NCBI RefSeq assembly: GCF_902859825.1
Contig: NZ_CADIKB010000014.1
Coordinates: 1 to 64,000, forward strand
Reading direction: 5' to 3'
Length of the DNA: 64,000 bases
From: Paraburkholderia phenoliruptrix
GTDB lineage: Bacteria > Pseudomonadota > Gammaproteobacteria > Burkholderiales > Burkholderiaceae
Shown one piece after another: positions 55,626 to 64,000 of this stretch. The position numbers and the translations under genes are program-made. Positions within the stretch are counted from its first letter, which is position 1. Each line of letters begins with the position of its first letter. Below the pieces are notes generated by a model. That model did not search any database. It was not told the DNA's origin and saw nothing but the letters and a program-made list of their open reading frames with translations.

Positions 55626-56945
55626 ATGACGACGCCGACTCGCGTTAAAGGCCCGAACGACCGTGGCGCCGCGCGCGCTGAAAGCGCGACAGCCGCAACG
55701 AGCGTCGCCGCCGGGCCGCTCGAAACCGACACGCCTACGCTCGCCCGCAACGTCGTGCATTTCGTGCGCGTGCTGCGCAGCGCGGGCCTGCCCATGTCAC
55801 CTGCCCATGCGGTCGATGCGCTCGCCGCCCTGCACTGGATCGATCTCGCGCGCCGCGACGATGTGCGTGCCGCCCTCGCCGCGACGCTCGTTTCCGCGCC
55901 CGACGAACGCGAGCTTTTTGATGCCGCGTTCGCGCTCTTCTGGCGCGATACGGACTGGGAAGGCAAGCTGCGCGCGCTGCTGCTGCCGAAAGTGCGCGAC
56001 GGCCTGCCGCCGCCCAAACGCAACAATCGTCTCGCGGACGCGCTCGCGGTCCGCGCGCCGCCCTCGCCGCACGCGCGCCAGCCGCAGGAAACCGAGCAGC
56101 GGGAGCTGCGCGCACATCTGACGTTCAGCGCAGAAGAGCGGCTGCGTCATCGCGACTTCGACACCCTTTCCGCCGACGAGTGGCGCACGCTGCGTCATCT
56201 GATTCGCGCCCAGCGTCTGCCGCTTGCGACGGAACCGACGCGGCGTCTGAAGGCCGCGTCGCACGGCACGCATGCGGACTTGCGCGCGAGTGCGCGGCAA
56301 GCCGTGCGCGCGGGCGGCGACTGGACCGTGTGGAAATATCGCGCGGCGGTGGAGCGCAAGCCGCCGCTCGTGCTGCTGCTCGACATCTCCGGCTCGATGA
56401 GCAGTTATTCGCGCGCCGTGCTGTACTTCTGCCATGCGCTCGTGCAGTCGCGCGAACGTCTGCAGGTGTTTCTGTTCGGCACGCGGCTCACCAACGCGAC
56501 GCGCGCGCTGCGCGAGCGCGACCCCGATGTGGCGATGGCGGCGCTCACCGAGCAGGTTGTCGACTGGTCGGGCGGCACGCGCATCGGCGCGGCGCTCGCG
56601 GAATTCAACCGGCGCTGGGCGCGACGCGTGCTGGCCGGGCGCGCCACCGTGCTGCTCGTGACCGACGGCCTCGACCACGAAGCGATCGACGTGCTCGACA
56701 CCGAAATGGCGCGCTTGCGCCGCTTCGCGCATCGAATCGTATGGCTCAACCCGCTGCTGCGTTTCAGCGGCTTTTCTCCGAAGGCGCGCGGCGTGCAGGC
56801 GATCCTGCCGTATGTCGACGCGCATCGCCCGGTTCATAATCTGGAGAGCCTCGCCGCGTTCGGCCACGACCTCGCGCAGCTCACGCGCGCGCCGCGTCCG
56901 GGCGATCTCGCCACGCCAACCGCAGGAGCAAGTTCATGGAACTGA
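55626..56945 (+). CDS. coxE: VWA-domain protein (CoxE-like)
   Basis: A 439-aa protein. The first ~220 residues are a helical CoxE-type region (VHFVRVLRSAGLPMSPA, FAEERLRH-like segments); the C-terminal half is a von Willebrand A domain with an intact MIDAS: D253-x-S255-x-S257 in LLDISGSMSSYSR, a later threonine in WSGGTRIG, and VTDGLDHE. It partners with the MoxR ATPase. Its end overlaps the CoxG gene by 10 bp. The frame is open upstream as far as 55317, but that part overlaps coxD. Confidence 0.92.
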   Translation: MTTPTRVKGPNDRGAARAESATAATSVAAGPLETDTPTLARNVVHFVRVLRSAGLPMSPAHAVDALAALHWIDLARRDDVRAALAATLVSAPDERELFDAAFALFWRDTDWEGKLRALLLPKVRDGLPPPKRNNRLADALAVRAPPSPHARQPQETEQRELRAHLTFSAEERLRHRDFDTLSADEWRTLRHLIRAQRLPLATEPTRRLKAASHGTHADLRASARQAVRAGGDWTVWKYRAAVERKPPLVLLLDISGSMSSYSRAVLYFCHALVQSRERLQVFLFGTRLTNATRALRERDPDVAMAALTEQVVDWSGGTRIGAALAEFNRRWARRVLAGRATVLLVTDGLDHEAIDVLDTEMARLRRFAHRIVWLNPLLRFSGFSPKARGVQAILPYVDAHRPVHNLESLAAFGHDLAQLTRAPRPGDLATPTAGASSWN

Positions 56946-57544
56946 CCGAAACTCATACGCTGCCGGTTTCCCAGCAACGCACGTGGGAGGCGCTGAACGA
57001 CACGGAAATTTTGCGCGGCTGCATTCCGGGCTGCGAAAGCATCGACCCGGATGGCGAGAATGCCTACCTGGTCGCGCTCAGCGCCGCGGTCGGACCGGTC
57101 AAGGCGCGCTTCAAAGGACGCATGCAACTCACCGACATCGACGCGCCGAACGCGTACAACATCGTGTTCGAGGGTCAGGGCGGCGCGGCCGGCTTCGCCA
57201 AGGGCAGCGCGCGCGTCACGCTCGAAGCCGACGGCGACGCGGCGACACAACTCAGCTACACGGCGAGCGCGCAGGTCGGCGGCAAGCTGGCGCAAATCGG
57301 CTCGCGCCTCGTCGACGGCGCCGCGCGCAAGATCGCCGGGGAATTCTTCAAGCGCTTCAGCGCGCAGCTCAGTGGCGAAAACGCGAGTCTCGCCGAGGCG
57401 GACACCGCCGGCGACGGCGCCCTCACTGCAGCCGCCGACGCCACGGGGCACAATACCGCATCGGCCGAGGCCGCGGACGGCGAGTCCGGCGGCGATGCCA
57501 CGAAGAGGAAGAAATCATGGACAGCGTGGATCTCGAAGTCCTGA
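56936..57544 (+). CDS. coxG: CoxG-like SRPBCC-domain protein
   Basis: A 202-aa protein. Residues 1-145 are a START/SRPBCC fold of the CoxG family (LPVSQQRTWEALNDTEILRGCIPGCESI, AARKIAGEFFKRF). The rest is an Ala/Asp/Gly-rich flexible tail ending KKSWTAWISKS, which could contact the membrane. CoxG anchors CO dehydrogenase to the membrane in Oligotropha. It overlaps the VWA gene at its start and the XdhC-like gene at its end. Confidence 0.9.
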   Translation: MELTETHTLPVSQQRTWEALNDTEILRGCIPGCESIDPDGENAYLVALSAAVGPVKARFKGRMQLTDIDAPNAYNIVFEGQGGAAGFAKGSARVTLEADGDAATQLSYTASAQVGGKLAQIGSRLVDGAARKIAGEFFKRFSAQLSGENASLAEADTAGDGALTAAADATGHNTASAEAADGESGGDATKRKKSWTAWISKS

Positions 57545-58539
57545 AGTCCAGCGCACGTTGGCTTGACGAAGGACATCGCGCGCTACTGGTGACGGTGGTC
57601 AAGACGTGGGGCTCGTCGCCGCGGCCCGAGGGCGCGATGCTCGCAGTGCGCGACGACGGACTCGTGGTCGGCTCGGTTTCGGGCGGCTGCATCGAAGACG
57701 ACCTGATCGATCGCGTGCGGCAAAGAGGTATCGAGCAAACGCATCCCGAAGCGGTGAAATACGGCATCACCGCTGAAGAAGCGCATCGCTTCGGACTGCC
57801 TTGCGGCGGCACGATCCAGCTCGTGCTCGAACCGTTGACGCGGCAAAGCGGCATCGCCGAACTCTGCCATGCGGTGGAAGAAGGACGGCTTGTCGCGCGC
57901 GAACTCAGCATGCGCTCGGGCGAGGCGCGGCTCGGCAAGGCGCTGGCCACCGACGGCGTGGATTTCGACGGCGAGCGCCTTTTGACGATTCACGGCCCGC
58001 GTTACCGGATGCTCGTGATCGGCGCGGGACAGTTGTCGCGCTATCTGTGCAACATCGCCGTGGGGCTCGACTATCAGGTGACGGTTTGCGACCCGCGCGA
58101 GGAGTACACGGAAGAGTGGAACATCCCCGGCACGAAGATCGTGCGAACCATGCCGGACGACACCGTGCTCGACATGAAACTCGACGAACGCTGCGCGGTG
58201 ATCGCGCTCACGCACGACCCCAAGCTCGACGACCTGGCCTTGATGGAAGCGCTGAAGACGCCGGCGTTCTATGTCGGCGCGCTGGGTTCACGGCGCAATA
58301 ACCAGGCGCGCCGCGAGCGGCTCAAGGAATTCGATCTCAATGAAGCCGAGTTGGCCCGGTTGCATGGACCCGTGGGCATTTATATCGGCAGCCGCACGCC
58401 GCCCGAGATTGCCGTGTCGATTCTCGCCGAAGTGACGGCGGCCAAAAACGGCGTGTCGCTGCCGACGCTGCTTCAGGTGGAAGGCGCAAAGGCCGCGCGG
58501 GAGATCGCGGCCTCGGGTGGCGCCGCTTGCAGCCCGTAG
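57517..58539 (+). CDS. XdhC/CoxF family molybdenum cofactor insertion protein
   Basis: A 340-aa protein of the XdhC/CoxI-CoxF family: VKTWGSSPRPEGAMLAV and GSVSGGCIEDDLIDRV at the N-terminus, GLPCGGTIQLVLEPL, and a Rossmann domain with VIGAGQLSRYLCNIA and FYVGALGSRRN. XdhC binds the cytosine- or guanine-dinucleotide molybdopterin cofactor and sulfurates/inserts it into the large subunit. The ATG at 57517 overlaps coxG by 28 bp. It ends the operon; no MocA cytidylyltransferase is encoded in the window. Confidence 0.92.
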   Translation: MDSVDLEVLKSSARWLDEGHRALLVTVVKTWGSSPRPEGAMLAVRDDGLVVGSVSGGCIEDDLIDRVRQRGIEQTHPEAVKYGITAEEAHRFGLPCGGTIQLVLEPLTRQSGIAELCHAVEEGRLVARELSMRSGEARLGKALATDGVDFDGERLLTIHGPRYRMLVIGAGQLSRYLCNIAVGLDYQVTVCDPREEYTEEWNIPGTKIVRTMPDDTVLDMKLDERCAVIALTHDPKLDDLALMEALKTPAFYVGALGSRRNNQARRERLKEFDLNEAELARLHGPVGIYIGSRTPPEIAVSILAEVTAAKNGVSLPTLLQVEGAKAAREIAASGGAACSP

Positions 58540-58633
58540 GCGTTTGAGCGTTGGCCGCGGCGACGTCTACATGGTGGCCGCGTAGGCGTCCGAGCGCTCG
58601 CCACAGCGGCGCGCACGCGAGGCGCGGCCAAAC

Positions 58634-59380
58634 TCACATCAGGCCGCACACCACGGCGGCGACGATCGATCCGCCCACCAGCACGACGCCCACCACGCGG
58701 CGTTTGTTCAGCTCGGTCCACAGCAGCACGCCCGTCAGCGAAAGCAGAACCAGCGAGCCCGCGATTGTGTCGACCAGCAGCATCCAGCCGATGCTTAGGC
58801 CGACGCCCTTGTGCAGGTTCGTCATGGTGGCGAGAAAGGAGTTTTGCGTGCGTTTCACCGCGACGAAACCGTTGCCGACCCAGTACTCGGCCTGCACGTT
58901 TTGCGTTGGCGCGGCGAACGACACCTGCCAGAACTCCGGCTGAACGGTGCTGCGGTCACCCCACGCGACAGGATGCGCCGGCTCGCGTTTCATCCTGCTG
59001 GGCTTGCCGTCTATTTTCAGCTCGCCTTTGAGCCACTTCGCCATGTCCATCGGCGAATGGAACGGCTTGTCGGGCATGGCCATCTGCAATTCTTCGACCT
59101 GCGGCTGGCCCGTCGGCACCTTCATCGGACCGGCGCGATGGTTCAGCAGGAAGCCGGTCGCGCCGAACATCAGCCCGAGCACCGCGCCCCACAGGCCGAC
59201 CCATCCATGCACCTTGCGCAGCCATTTGATGAAGTTCGCGCGCCTCGAACGCTGACGCCGCGCCGCCTGCCCGGCGCCGTCCATCAAATGACGGCCGGGC
59301 GGCTCGTCGTGGACGACGTAGCGCGAGGCGCCGTCGGCAGCAGGTTTCATATCGATCGATTCAGGCGCGTTCACATCCAT
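58634..59380 (-). CDS. PepSY-associated membrane protein
   Basis: A 248-aa inner-membrane protein with three hydrophobic segments: WVGLWGAVLGLMFGATGFLL (about 75-95), LSIGWMLLVDTIAGSLVLLS (about 195-220) and a C-terminal VVGVVLVGGSIVAAVVCGLM. Between TM1 and TM2 is a ~95-aa periplasmic region with a WQVSF...EYWVGNGFV strand pattern; NLHKGVGL in TM2 carries a histidine common to the PepSY/PiuB family, linked to iron-uptake or reductive processes. The N-terminal ~60 residues are charged and cytosolic. The start is uncertain (59380 or 59350). Confidence 0.8.
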   Translation of the reverse strand: MDVNAPESIDMKPAADGASRYVVHDEPPGRHLMDGAGQAARRQRSRRANFIKWLRKVHGWVGLWGAVLGLMFGATGFLLNHRAGPMKVPTGQPQVEELQMAMPDKPFHSPMDMAKWLKGELKIDGKPSRMKREPAHPVAWGDRSTVQPEFWQVSFAAPTQNVQAEYWVGNGFVAVKRTQNSFLATMTNLHKGVGLSIGWMLLVDTIAGSLVLLSLTGVLLWTELNKRRVVGVVLVGGSIVAAVVCGLM

Positions 59381-59638
59381 GCTCCGGTGCAGCAGGTTAA
59401 GCCGCCGCCCGCGCACGCACGGGCGCGCGCTCACCAACCGGCAGCGGAGGAATTCGACAAAGGAAAGCGGACGGCCCCGGCTAGCGGCACAGAGCCCTTC
59501 CGTTGAGAGGCTGGCTGGCAGTCACAGAGGAGGTGATATGTGACAGGAAGCTGGCGATGCCCTTCAATTGAGAATGGCTATCATTACACAATTGGCGTGT
59601 TTGCTCAATCGCGGCGTGGCGTGACGCAATGCGCACCG

Positions 59639-60664
59639 TCACACCGGCCAGAGTGGCCCTTCCTGCATCGCGCCGAGCTGCTCGCGCATTTCAAGGATGC
59701 GGTCTTCCCAGTATCGCTGCGTATTGAACCAGGGAAACGCCGCCGGAAACGCGGGGTCGTCCCAGCGGCGCGCGAGCCACGCCTGGTAGTGAATCAGCCG
59801 CAGCGTGCGCAACCCTTCGATCAGATGTAGTTCGCGCGGCTCGAACTCGCAGAAGTCTTCGTAACCGGCGAGCAGATCGGCGAGCGCGCGCGACGCCTCG
59901 GCCCGCTCGCCCGGCAGCAACAGCCACAGATCCTGCACGGCGGGGCCCATGCGGCTGTCGTCGAAGTCGACGAAATGCGGGCCCGCGTCCGTCCACAAGA
60001 CATTGCTCGGATGACAATCGCCGTGCATGCGCAGCAGGCGGATGTCGCCGGCGCGCTCGAATGCGCGCTCGACGCCCTCCAGGGCCAGATTGACGACGGT
60101 TTCCCACGCGCCGCGCACGTCGTCGGGAACGAAACGGTGCGCGAGCAGGAAATCGCGCGGCTCGTAGCCGAAAGTCTGAATGTCGAGCGCGGGACGCTCC
60201 GAGTAGTTCTGCGTCTGCCCGACCGCATGAATCCGGCCGATAAAGCGTCCGAGCCACTCGAGCGTATCGCGGCGATCCAGGTCGGGCGCGCGTCCGCCGC
60301 GGCGCTCGAAGATCGAAAAGCGGAAGCCGTCGAAGCTATGCAACGTGCGGCCCTCGAAGACTCGCGCCGGCACCGCGGGAATTTCGCGCGCGGCCAGTTC
60401 GGCGACGAACGCATGTTCCTCGAGGATGGCGGCGTCGCTCCAGCGCTCCGGGCGATAGAACTTCGCGACCACGGGCGGGCCGTCTTCGACGCCCACCTGA
60501 TACACGCGATTTTCGTAGCTGTTGAGCGGCAGCAGGCGCCCGTCGGTGCGTACGCCGACGGTGGCGAGCACGCTGTCCAGCGCGTCGAGCACGATTTCCG
60601 GCTGGAGCCGGGCGAAAGGCACGGCGCGCGCGGCGCCGTCCTGCGGATCGAGAATGTCGTTCAT
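59639..60664 (-). CDS. srkA: Stress-response Ser/Thr kinase SrkA (RdoA/YihE)
   Basis: A 341-aa kinase-like (APH-fold) protein. Motifs: LNSYENRVYQVGVEDG, the lysine in VVAKFYRPERWS, the catalytic loop HGDCHPSN (214-221) and metal-binding FVDFDDSRMGP (232-241), all typical of SrkA. SrkA counteracts programmed death under stress in E. coli. Length is usual. It is followed on the same strand by the PepSY gene at a distance of 258 bp and preceded by a small conserved gene. Confidence 0.92.
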   Translation of the reverse strand: MNDILDPQDGAARAVPFARLQPEIVLDALDSVLATVGVRTDGRLLPLNSYENRVYQVGVEDGPPVVAKFYRPERWSDAAILEEHAFVAELAAREIPAVPARVFEGRTLHSFDGFRFSIFERRGGRAPDLDRRDTLEWLGRFIGRIHAVGQTQNYSERPALDIQTFGYEPRDFLLAHRFVPDDVRGAWETVVNLALEGVERAFERAGDIRLLRMHGDCHPSNVLWTDAGPHFVDFDDSRMGPAVQDLWLLLPGERAEASRALADLLAGYEDFCEFEPRELHLIEGLRTLRLIHYQAWLARRWDDPAFPAAFPWFNTQRYWEDRILEMREQLGAMQEGPLWPV

Positions 60665-60763
60665 GCCCGCATTGTGCGCCGCGCCGCCGTCAAAGACGAG
60701 TGCGACGCAAGCTGCGGCGCGCGTCGCTGAGACAAACTGCCGACGCGCGAAACCACAACCGCC

Positions 60764-60976
60764 TTAATGCATTTGCGCGCTCGAAGGACGCACGAGTTCG
60801 CCGGTGTCGATCAGGTCTTCGAGGAAAAAGGGTTCGGTGTTCAGTTGCGGCGAAGCGCCGGGCTCGCCGGCATACCACGCCACCATGGCCATGTCGCCGA
60901 GAATGCGCATGACGATTCCGCGCGCGCCTTGCGGCACGGCGATATGCACCGATCGGACAATGGAACCGATTTGCAT
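60764..60976 (-). CDS. Small conserved hypothetical protein
   Basis: A 70-aa soluble protein beginning MQIGSIVRSVHIAVPQGARG and containing MAMVAWYAGEPGASPQLNTEPFF, a compact beta-rich pattern that could be an SH3-like fold. The ATG at 60976 follows GGGGAAAC. The frame is well conserved-looking in composition (no Arg/Pro runs) and lies 99 bp upstream of srkA on the same strand. I do not know its function. Confidence 0.65.
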   Translation of the reverse strand: MQIGSIVRSVHIAVPQGARGIVMRILGDMAMVAWYAGEPGASPQLNTEPFFLEDLIDTGELVRPSSAQMH

Positions 60977-61427
60977 GATGTTTCCCCGTTCTCCCATAGC
61001 CGGCTTTATGAATTCATGCCGGTCAAGGTGATGATAAAAGCGCCGCTTCGCACTAACGTTGCGTACGCACCCAGACTGTTGCGCGTGGATACGCGTGAGA
61101 GCTACGAGTCATTGTTCCCGTTTTGCGGGGCCCTTGATCCCCGGAAGTGAAGGCGTTTCGCCCGTCGTTTCGGCTGATCCGTCGCGACGCGCGGCATCGC
61201 AACGAGACCATCATAAACCCTGCTGGCCGCAGATATCAAAAACGAGGCGCGTCGGCCGGGCTCGCGCGGCTCAGGCACGCGTGGCGCTGATTTTCAGCGT
61301 ATCCTTAACTGCTTTGCATGCGCGGCGCCGGCGCGAAGCTTCGTGGATGTCTGCAGCGGGCAGATACTTCGCTCATGCTCCGGCTCTAAGCCGGGTGCCC
61401 CGCCTATTCCGCTTTTTCTTTCTTGAC
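60977..61427. other. Intergenic stretch upstream of the MFS exporter gene
   Basis: About 450 bp between two divergent genes. It should hold both promoters; no gene or repeat stands out. The MFS frame is open through the right part of it, so the exporter may begin at 61347 instead of 61428. Confidence 0.4.
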
Positions 61428-62639
61428 GTGCCCAACGCCCACGACACTCCTTACCTGGAACGCGGCAGCCGTGCCTACTGGCGCGCGAGCATCGCCTTGC
61501 TGTTCGCCGGCTACGCCACGTTTTCGCTGCTGTATTGCGTGCAGCCGCTGTTGCCGTCGTTTTCGTCGGCGTTCAATGTGACGCCTGCGCAAAGCAGCCT
61601 GACCGTTTCGCTGTCGACCGCGGCACTCGCGTTCTCCATCTTCACCGCTGGCTTTGTCTCCGAAGGCTGGAGCCGTCACAAGCTGATGACGCTGTCGCTG
61701 ACCGTTTCGGCGCTGCTGACCATCGGCGTGGCAATTGCGCCGCAGTGGCATCAGTTGCTCCTGTTGCGCGCGCTCGAAGGTCTCGCGCTCGGCGGCGTGC
61801 CGGCCGTCGCCATGGCCTACCTCGCCGAAGAGGTGCACCCCGACGGCCTCGGCCTCGCAATGGGCCTGTATGTCGGCGGCACGGCAATCGGCGGGATGGC
61901 CGGGCGCGTGATCACCGGCGTGGTCGCCGATCTGTTTTCGTGGCGCGTCGCGATCGGCACGATCGGCGTGCTAGGCATTCTGTCGATGCTCGCGTTTCGC
62001 GCGCTGCTGCCGCCGTCGCGTCATTTCGTGCCGCGGCGCGGGCTCGGCTTCACGCATCATCGCAGCGCGCTGCTGCGGCAGTTCACGCGGCCCGGCTTGC
62101 CCTTGCTGTTCCTGCTCGGCTTCGTGCTGATGGGCAGCTTCGTCACGCTTTACAACTACATCGGCTACCGGCTGCTCGCGCCGCCGTATCGCCTGAGTCA
62201 AACGGCGATCGGCGCGATCTTCGTCGTGTATCTGACCGGCGTGGTCGCGTCGCCGTGGTCCGGACGCATGGCCGACACGTTCGGGCGCGCACGCGTGCTC
62301 ACCGCCAGTTTGCTGCTGATGGGCGCAGGTCTCGCGCTCACTCTGTTCAGTCCGCTCGCGGCGATTGTCGGCGGCATCGCATGCGTGACGTTTGGGTTCT
62401 TTGCAGGTCACGCGGTGGCGAGCGGCTGGGTGGGGCGCCTCGCGAAAGAGGCCAAAGGCCAGGCCGCCGCGCTTTATCTGCTCGCGTATTACGTTGGCTC
62501 GAGCGTGGTCGGGTCGTATGGCGGCCACATGTGGGCCGGTTATGGATGGGGCGGCGTGGCAGGACTGGTTGCGGCGCTGCTCGCGACGGGCATGGTTGCT
62601 GCGCTGAGGTTGCGTCGGCTGGACGCGGCTCACAGTTGA
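61428..62639 (+). CDS. Major facilitator superfamily exporter (YnfM-like)
   Basis: A membrane protein of about 403 aa with 12 hydrophobic segments. The opening TPYLERGSRAYWRASIALLFAGYATFS, then SVALG-type SLTVSLSTAALAFSIF and FVSEGWSRHKLM (the inter-TM2/3 motif), and EGLALGGVPAVAMAYLAEEV match the YnfM/YdhP-like group of 12-TM drug or amino-acid exporters. I chose GTG 61428 because homologues, as I recall, begin a few residues before DTPYLERG; the ATG at 61347 adds 27 residues. Neither start has a strong ribosome site. The substrate is unknown. Confidence 0.83.
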   Translation: MPNAHDTPYLERGSRAYWRASIALLFAGYATFSLLYCVQPLLPSFSSAFNVTPAQSSLTVSLSTAALAFSIFTAGFVSEGWSRHKLMTLSLTVSALLTIGVAIAPQWHQLLLLRALEGLALGGVPAVAMAYLAEEVHPDGLGLAMGLYVGGTAIGGMAGRVITGVVADLFSWRVAIGTIGVLGILSMLAFRALLPPSRHFVPRRGLGFTHHRSALLRQFTRPGLPLLFLLGFVLMGSFVTLYNYIGYRLLAPPYRLSQTAIGAIFVVYLTGVVASPWSGRMADTFGRARVLTASLLLMGAGLALTLFSPLAAIVGGIACVTFGFFAGHAVASGWVGRLAKEAKGQAAALYLLAYYVGSSVVGSYGGHMWAGYGWGGVAGLVAALLATGMVAALRLRRLDAAHS

Positions 62640-62932
62640 GCCCGATCTAAGCGACGGTGGTCAATCGCCACCATCCGCGCTGCATCGAAAGTCGATAAAA
62701 AGAAAGGACTGCGTAAGCAAACGCTTCACTTTTTAACGCGTGCTTTGCTGCGTCGCGACAACGACGCCAAGCCTTACAGGCGCTGGCTTCTGCGGCTTGC
62801 GAATCAGCGCCGGCACGCTCGCCGACGCACCAACGCCGCGTCACGCGTCACCTATACTCAAATCGCGCGTTCGCAGCGCACGGCTCGCAAACCGAGCCGC
62901 TGCCTTCGCGGCCGATACAAAAGGAGACGAGT

Positions 62933-63118
62933 ATGACGACCTACTTCACGATTGGCGACTTCATTCTGGTCATTCCGATGGCGCTGGCGGGGGCGCTATT
63001 CGTGGGCGCGCTGCCTTGCAAGACGGAATTGCGGCACAACGCGCTGCGCGTGCTGGGTGCGCTGCTCGGTGTCGTGTTCGCCGTCGTGCTGGTCGAAGGC
63101 TTGCCCGCGCTCGTCTAG
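62933..63118 (+). CDS. Small two-helix membrane protein
   Basis: A 61-aa protein with two hydrophobic helices, DFILVIPMALAGALFVGALP and LGALLGVVFAVVLVEGLPAL, separated by the short polar turn CKTELRHNA. AAGGAG lies 7 nt before the ATG and a terminator follows, so it is a real, separately expressed small gene. I do not recognise a family. It could be a modulator of a larger membrane complex. Confidence 0.7.
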   Translation: MTTYFTIGDFILVIPMALAGALFVGALPCKTELRHNALRVLGALLGVVFAVVLVEGLPALV

Positions 63119-63120
63119 CG

Positions 63121-63150
63121 AAAAAGCCGCCTGTCCGGCGGCTTTCTTTT
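63121..63150. terminator. Bidirectional terminator between the small membrane gene and the aldo/keto reductase
   Basis: AAAGCCGCC (63123-63131) and GGCGGCTTT (63137-63145) form a 9-bp stem with a TGTCC loop, followed by CTTTTC on the plus strand and preceded by A5, so it serves both directions. Confidence 0.85.
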
Positions 63151-63178
63151 CATCTGCGTGGCGGCAGCGTCGCGGGAA

Positions 63179-64000
63179 TCAGATCGCCTGATCCGTCGAC
63201 GGTTTCTCCCACAGGTTGATGCCGCCTTCCGTTGCATAGCGGTCGATTTCCGCGAGTTCGTCTGCCGAGAACGCCAGGTTCTTCAACGCGCCGACGTTTT
63301 CGCGCACCTGCTCGGCACGGCTCGCGCCGATCAGCACAGAGGTCACGCGCGGATCGCGCAACGCCCACGCCAACGCCATTTGCGCGAGGCTTTGTCCGCG
63401 ACGCTGCGCGATCTCATTGAGCTTGCGTACGTGCTCGATATTCTCCGCGCTCAAATGCTCCTGCTTGAGCGACCCGCCGCCCGGCTTGTTGACGCGCGCG
63501 TCCTGCGGCACGCCGTTCAGATACTTGCCGGTGAGCAGACCCTGCGCGAGCGGCGTGAACGCAATCGTGCCCGCGCCCACCTGTTCCAGCGTGTCGAGCA
63601 GTTCACGTTCAATCCAGCGATTGAGCATGTTGTACGCGGGCTGATGGATCAGCAGCGGCACCTTGTACTCAGCCAGCAGCTTCGCCATTTCGAGCGTCTT
63701 GCTCGCCGAATACGACGAAATGCCGATGTAGAGCGCCTTGCCCTGCTGCACGGCGCTCGCCAGCGCGCCGGCGGTTTCCTCGAGCGGCGTGTTCGCGTCG
63801 AAGCGGTGCGAATAGAAAATGTCGACGTAGTCGAGGCCCATGCGCTTCAGGCTCTGGTCCAGACTCGCGAGCACGTACTTGCGCGAACCGCCGCCTTGTC
63901 CATACGGACCCGGCCACATATCCCAACCGGCCTTCGACGAAATCAGCAGTTCGTCGCGATACGGCTTGAAGTCGTCCTTGAAGTGGCGGCCGAAGTTGGT
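63179..64000 (-). CDS. Aldo/keto reductase (YghZ/GpR type), N-terminus cut by the window edge
   Basis: A minus-strand frame of 273 codons, open to the right window edge, so roughly 70-80 N-terminal residues are missing. Visible AKR elements: ELLISSKAG with the catalytic lysine, VDIFYSHRFD with the catalytic histidine, LIHQPAYNMLNRWIE, FTPLAQGLLTGKYL and the NADPH-binding VLIGASRAEQVRENV. The sequence agrees with the YghZ/L-glyceraldehyde-3-phosphate reductase group, which also reduces methylglyoxal and other aldehydes. It shares a terminator with the small membrane gene to the left. Confidence 0.92.
   Translation of the reverse strand, partial: TNFGRHFKDDFKPYRDELLISSKAGWDMWPGPYGQGGGSRKYVLASLDQSLKRMGLDYVDIFYSHRFDANTPLEETAGALASAVQQGKALYIGISSYSASKTLEMAKLLAEYKVPLLIHQPAYNMLNRWIERELLDTLEQVGAGTIAFTPLAQGLLTGKYLNGVPQDARVNKPGGGSLKQEHLSAENIEHVRKLNEIAQRRGQSLAQMALAWALRDPRVTSVLIGASRAEQVRENVGALKNLAFSADELAEIDRYATEGGINLWEKPSTDQAI

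Overview
The window (about 63% GC by eye) looks like a chromosomal segment of a Burkholderiaceae beta-proteobacterium, most probably Paraburkholderia or Caballeronia. The evidence is the order dolP-diaA-yraN / rsmI, an H-NS-like protein with the TWSGRGKPPRWI core, a HiPIP, a repeat-rich 'collagen-like' lipoprotein, and a long inverted intergenic repeat of a kind I recall from these genomes. The genus call is inference; no rRNA or marker phylogeny was possible.

Positions 1 to about 21,300 are an accessory island with every gene on the minus strand, ending next to a tRNA-Ala(CGC) gene at 21,340-21,415. Read in transcription order it holds three modules. Module 1: a 36-codon leader ORF, a sigma-70-like factor, an unknown 219-aa protein, and an ImmA/IrrE peptidase fused to a UvrD/Rep helicase with a Cas4/AddB-type Fe-S C-terminal domain whose nuclease residues look lost. 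Module 2: a bacterial ubiquitin-like conjugation operon made of a double beta-grasp protein, an E2-like protein with a YLPCDR cysteine, a JAB/JAMM isopeptidase and a divergent ThiF/E1-like protein. Module 3: a tightly coupled four-gene set of DUF6361, PLD-like nuclease, SNF2-type helicase and a giant GHKL (sacsin-like) ATPase ending in a DUF3883/PD-(D/E)xK nuclease-like domain. ATGA/GTGA overlaps tie the genes together. The gene set resembles an anti-phage or DNA-damage defence island, and the pairing of modules 1 and 2 is the best candidate for an incompletely described system. A further partial minus-strand gene occupies the extreme left end.

From 21,416 onward the window looks like core genome. 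It holds a cytochrome c, dolP, diaA, yraN, rsmI, rlpA, an MBL hydrolase plus a DEDDh exonuclease, an Lrp/AsnC regulator, a cation diffusion facilitator, an H-NS protein, a HugZ-like protein and an MFS exporter. These are followed by the repeat-rich lipoprotein, a LivK-type binding protein, a nitronate monooxygenase, a dienelactone hydrolase, an amidase, HiPIP, an LhgO-like FAD oxidoreductase, an AAA+ ATPase, an EEP phosphatase, ferredoxin-NADP reductase, a NarX/NarL-like two-component pair and an amino-acid permease. A pair of ~250-bp inverted repeat arms (49,940-50,750) separates this from a seven-gene molybdenum hydroxylase cluster (small-large-medium subunits, MoxR, VWA, CoxG, XdhC-like). 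That cluster is coxSLM-DEG-like but carries the AYRGAGR active-site loop, not the CO-dehydrogenase form I signature. The window ends with a PepSY membrane protein, SrkA kinase, a small conserved protein, an MFS exporter, a 61-aa membrane peptide and a truncated aldo/keto reductase.

Three short intergenic tandem arrays (12, 12 and 10 bp periods) lie within 6 kb (36.2-42.1 kb). No CRISPR array, rRNA, intact IS element or integrase gene was found.
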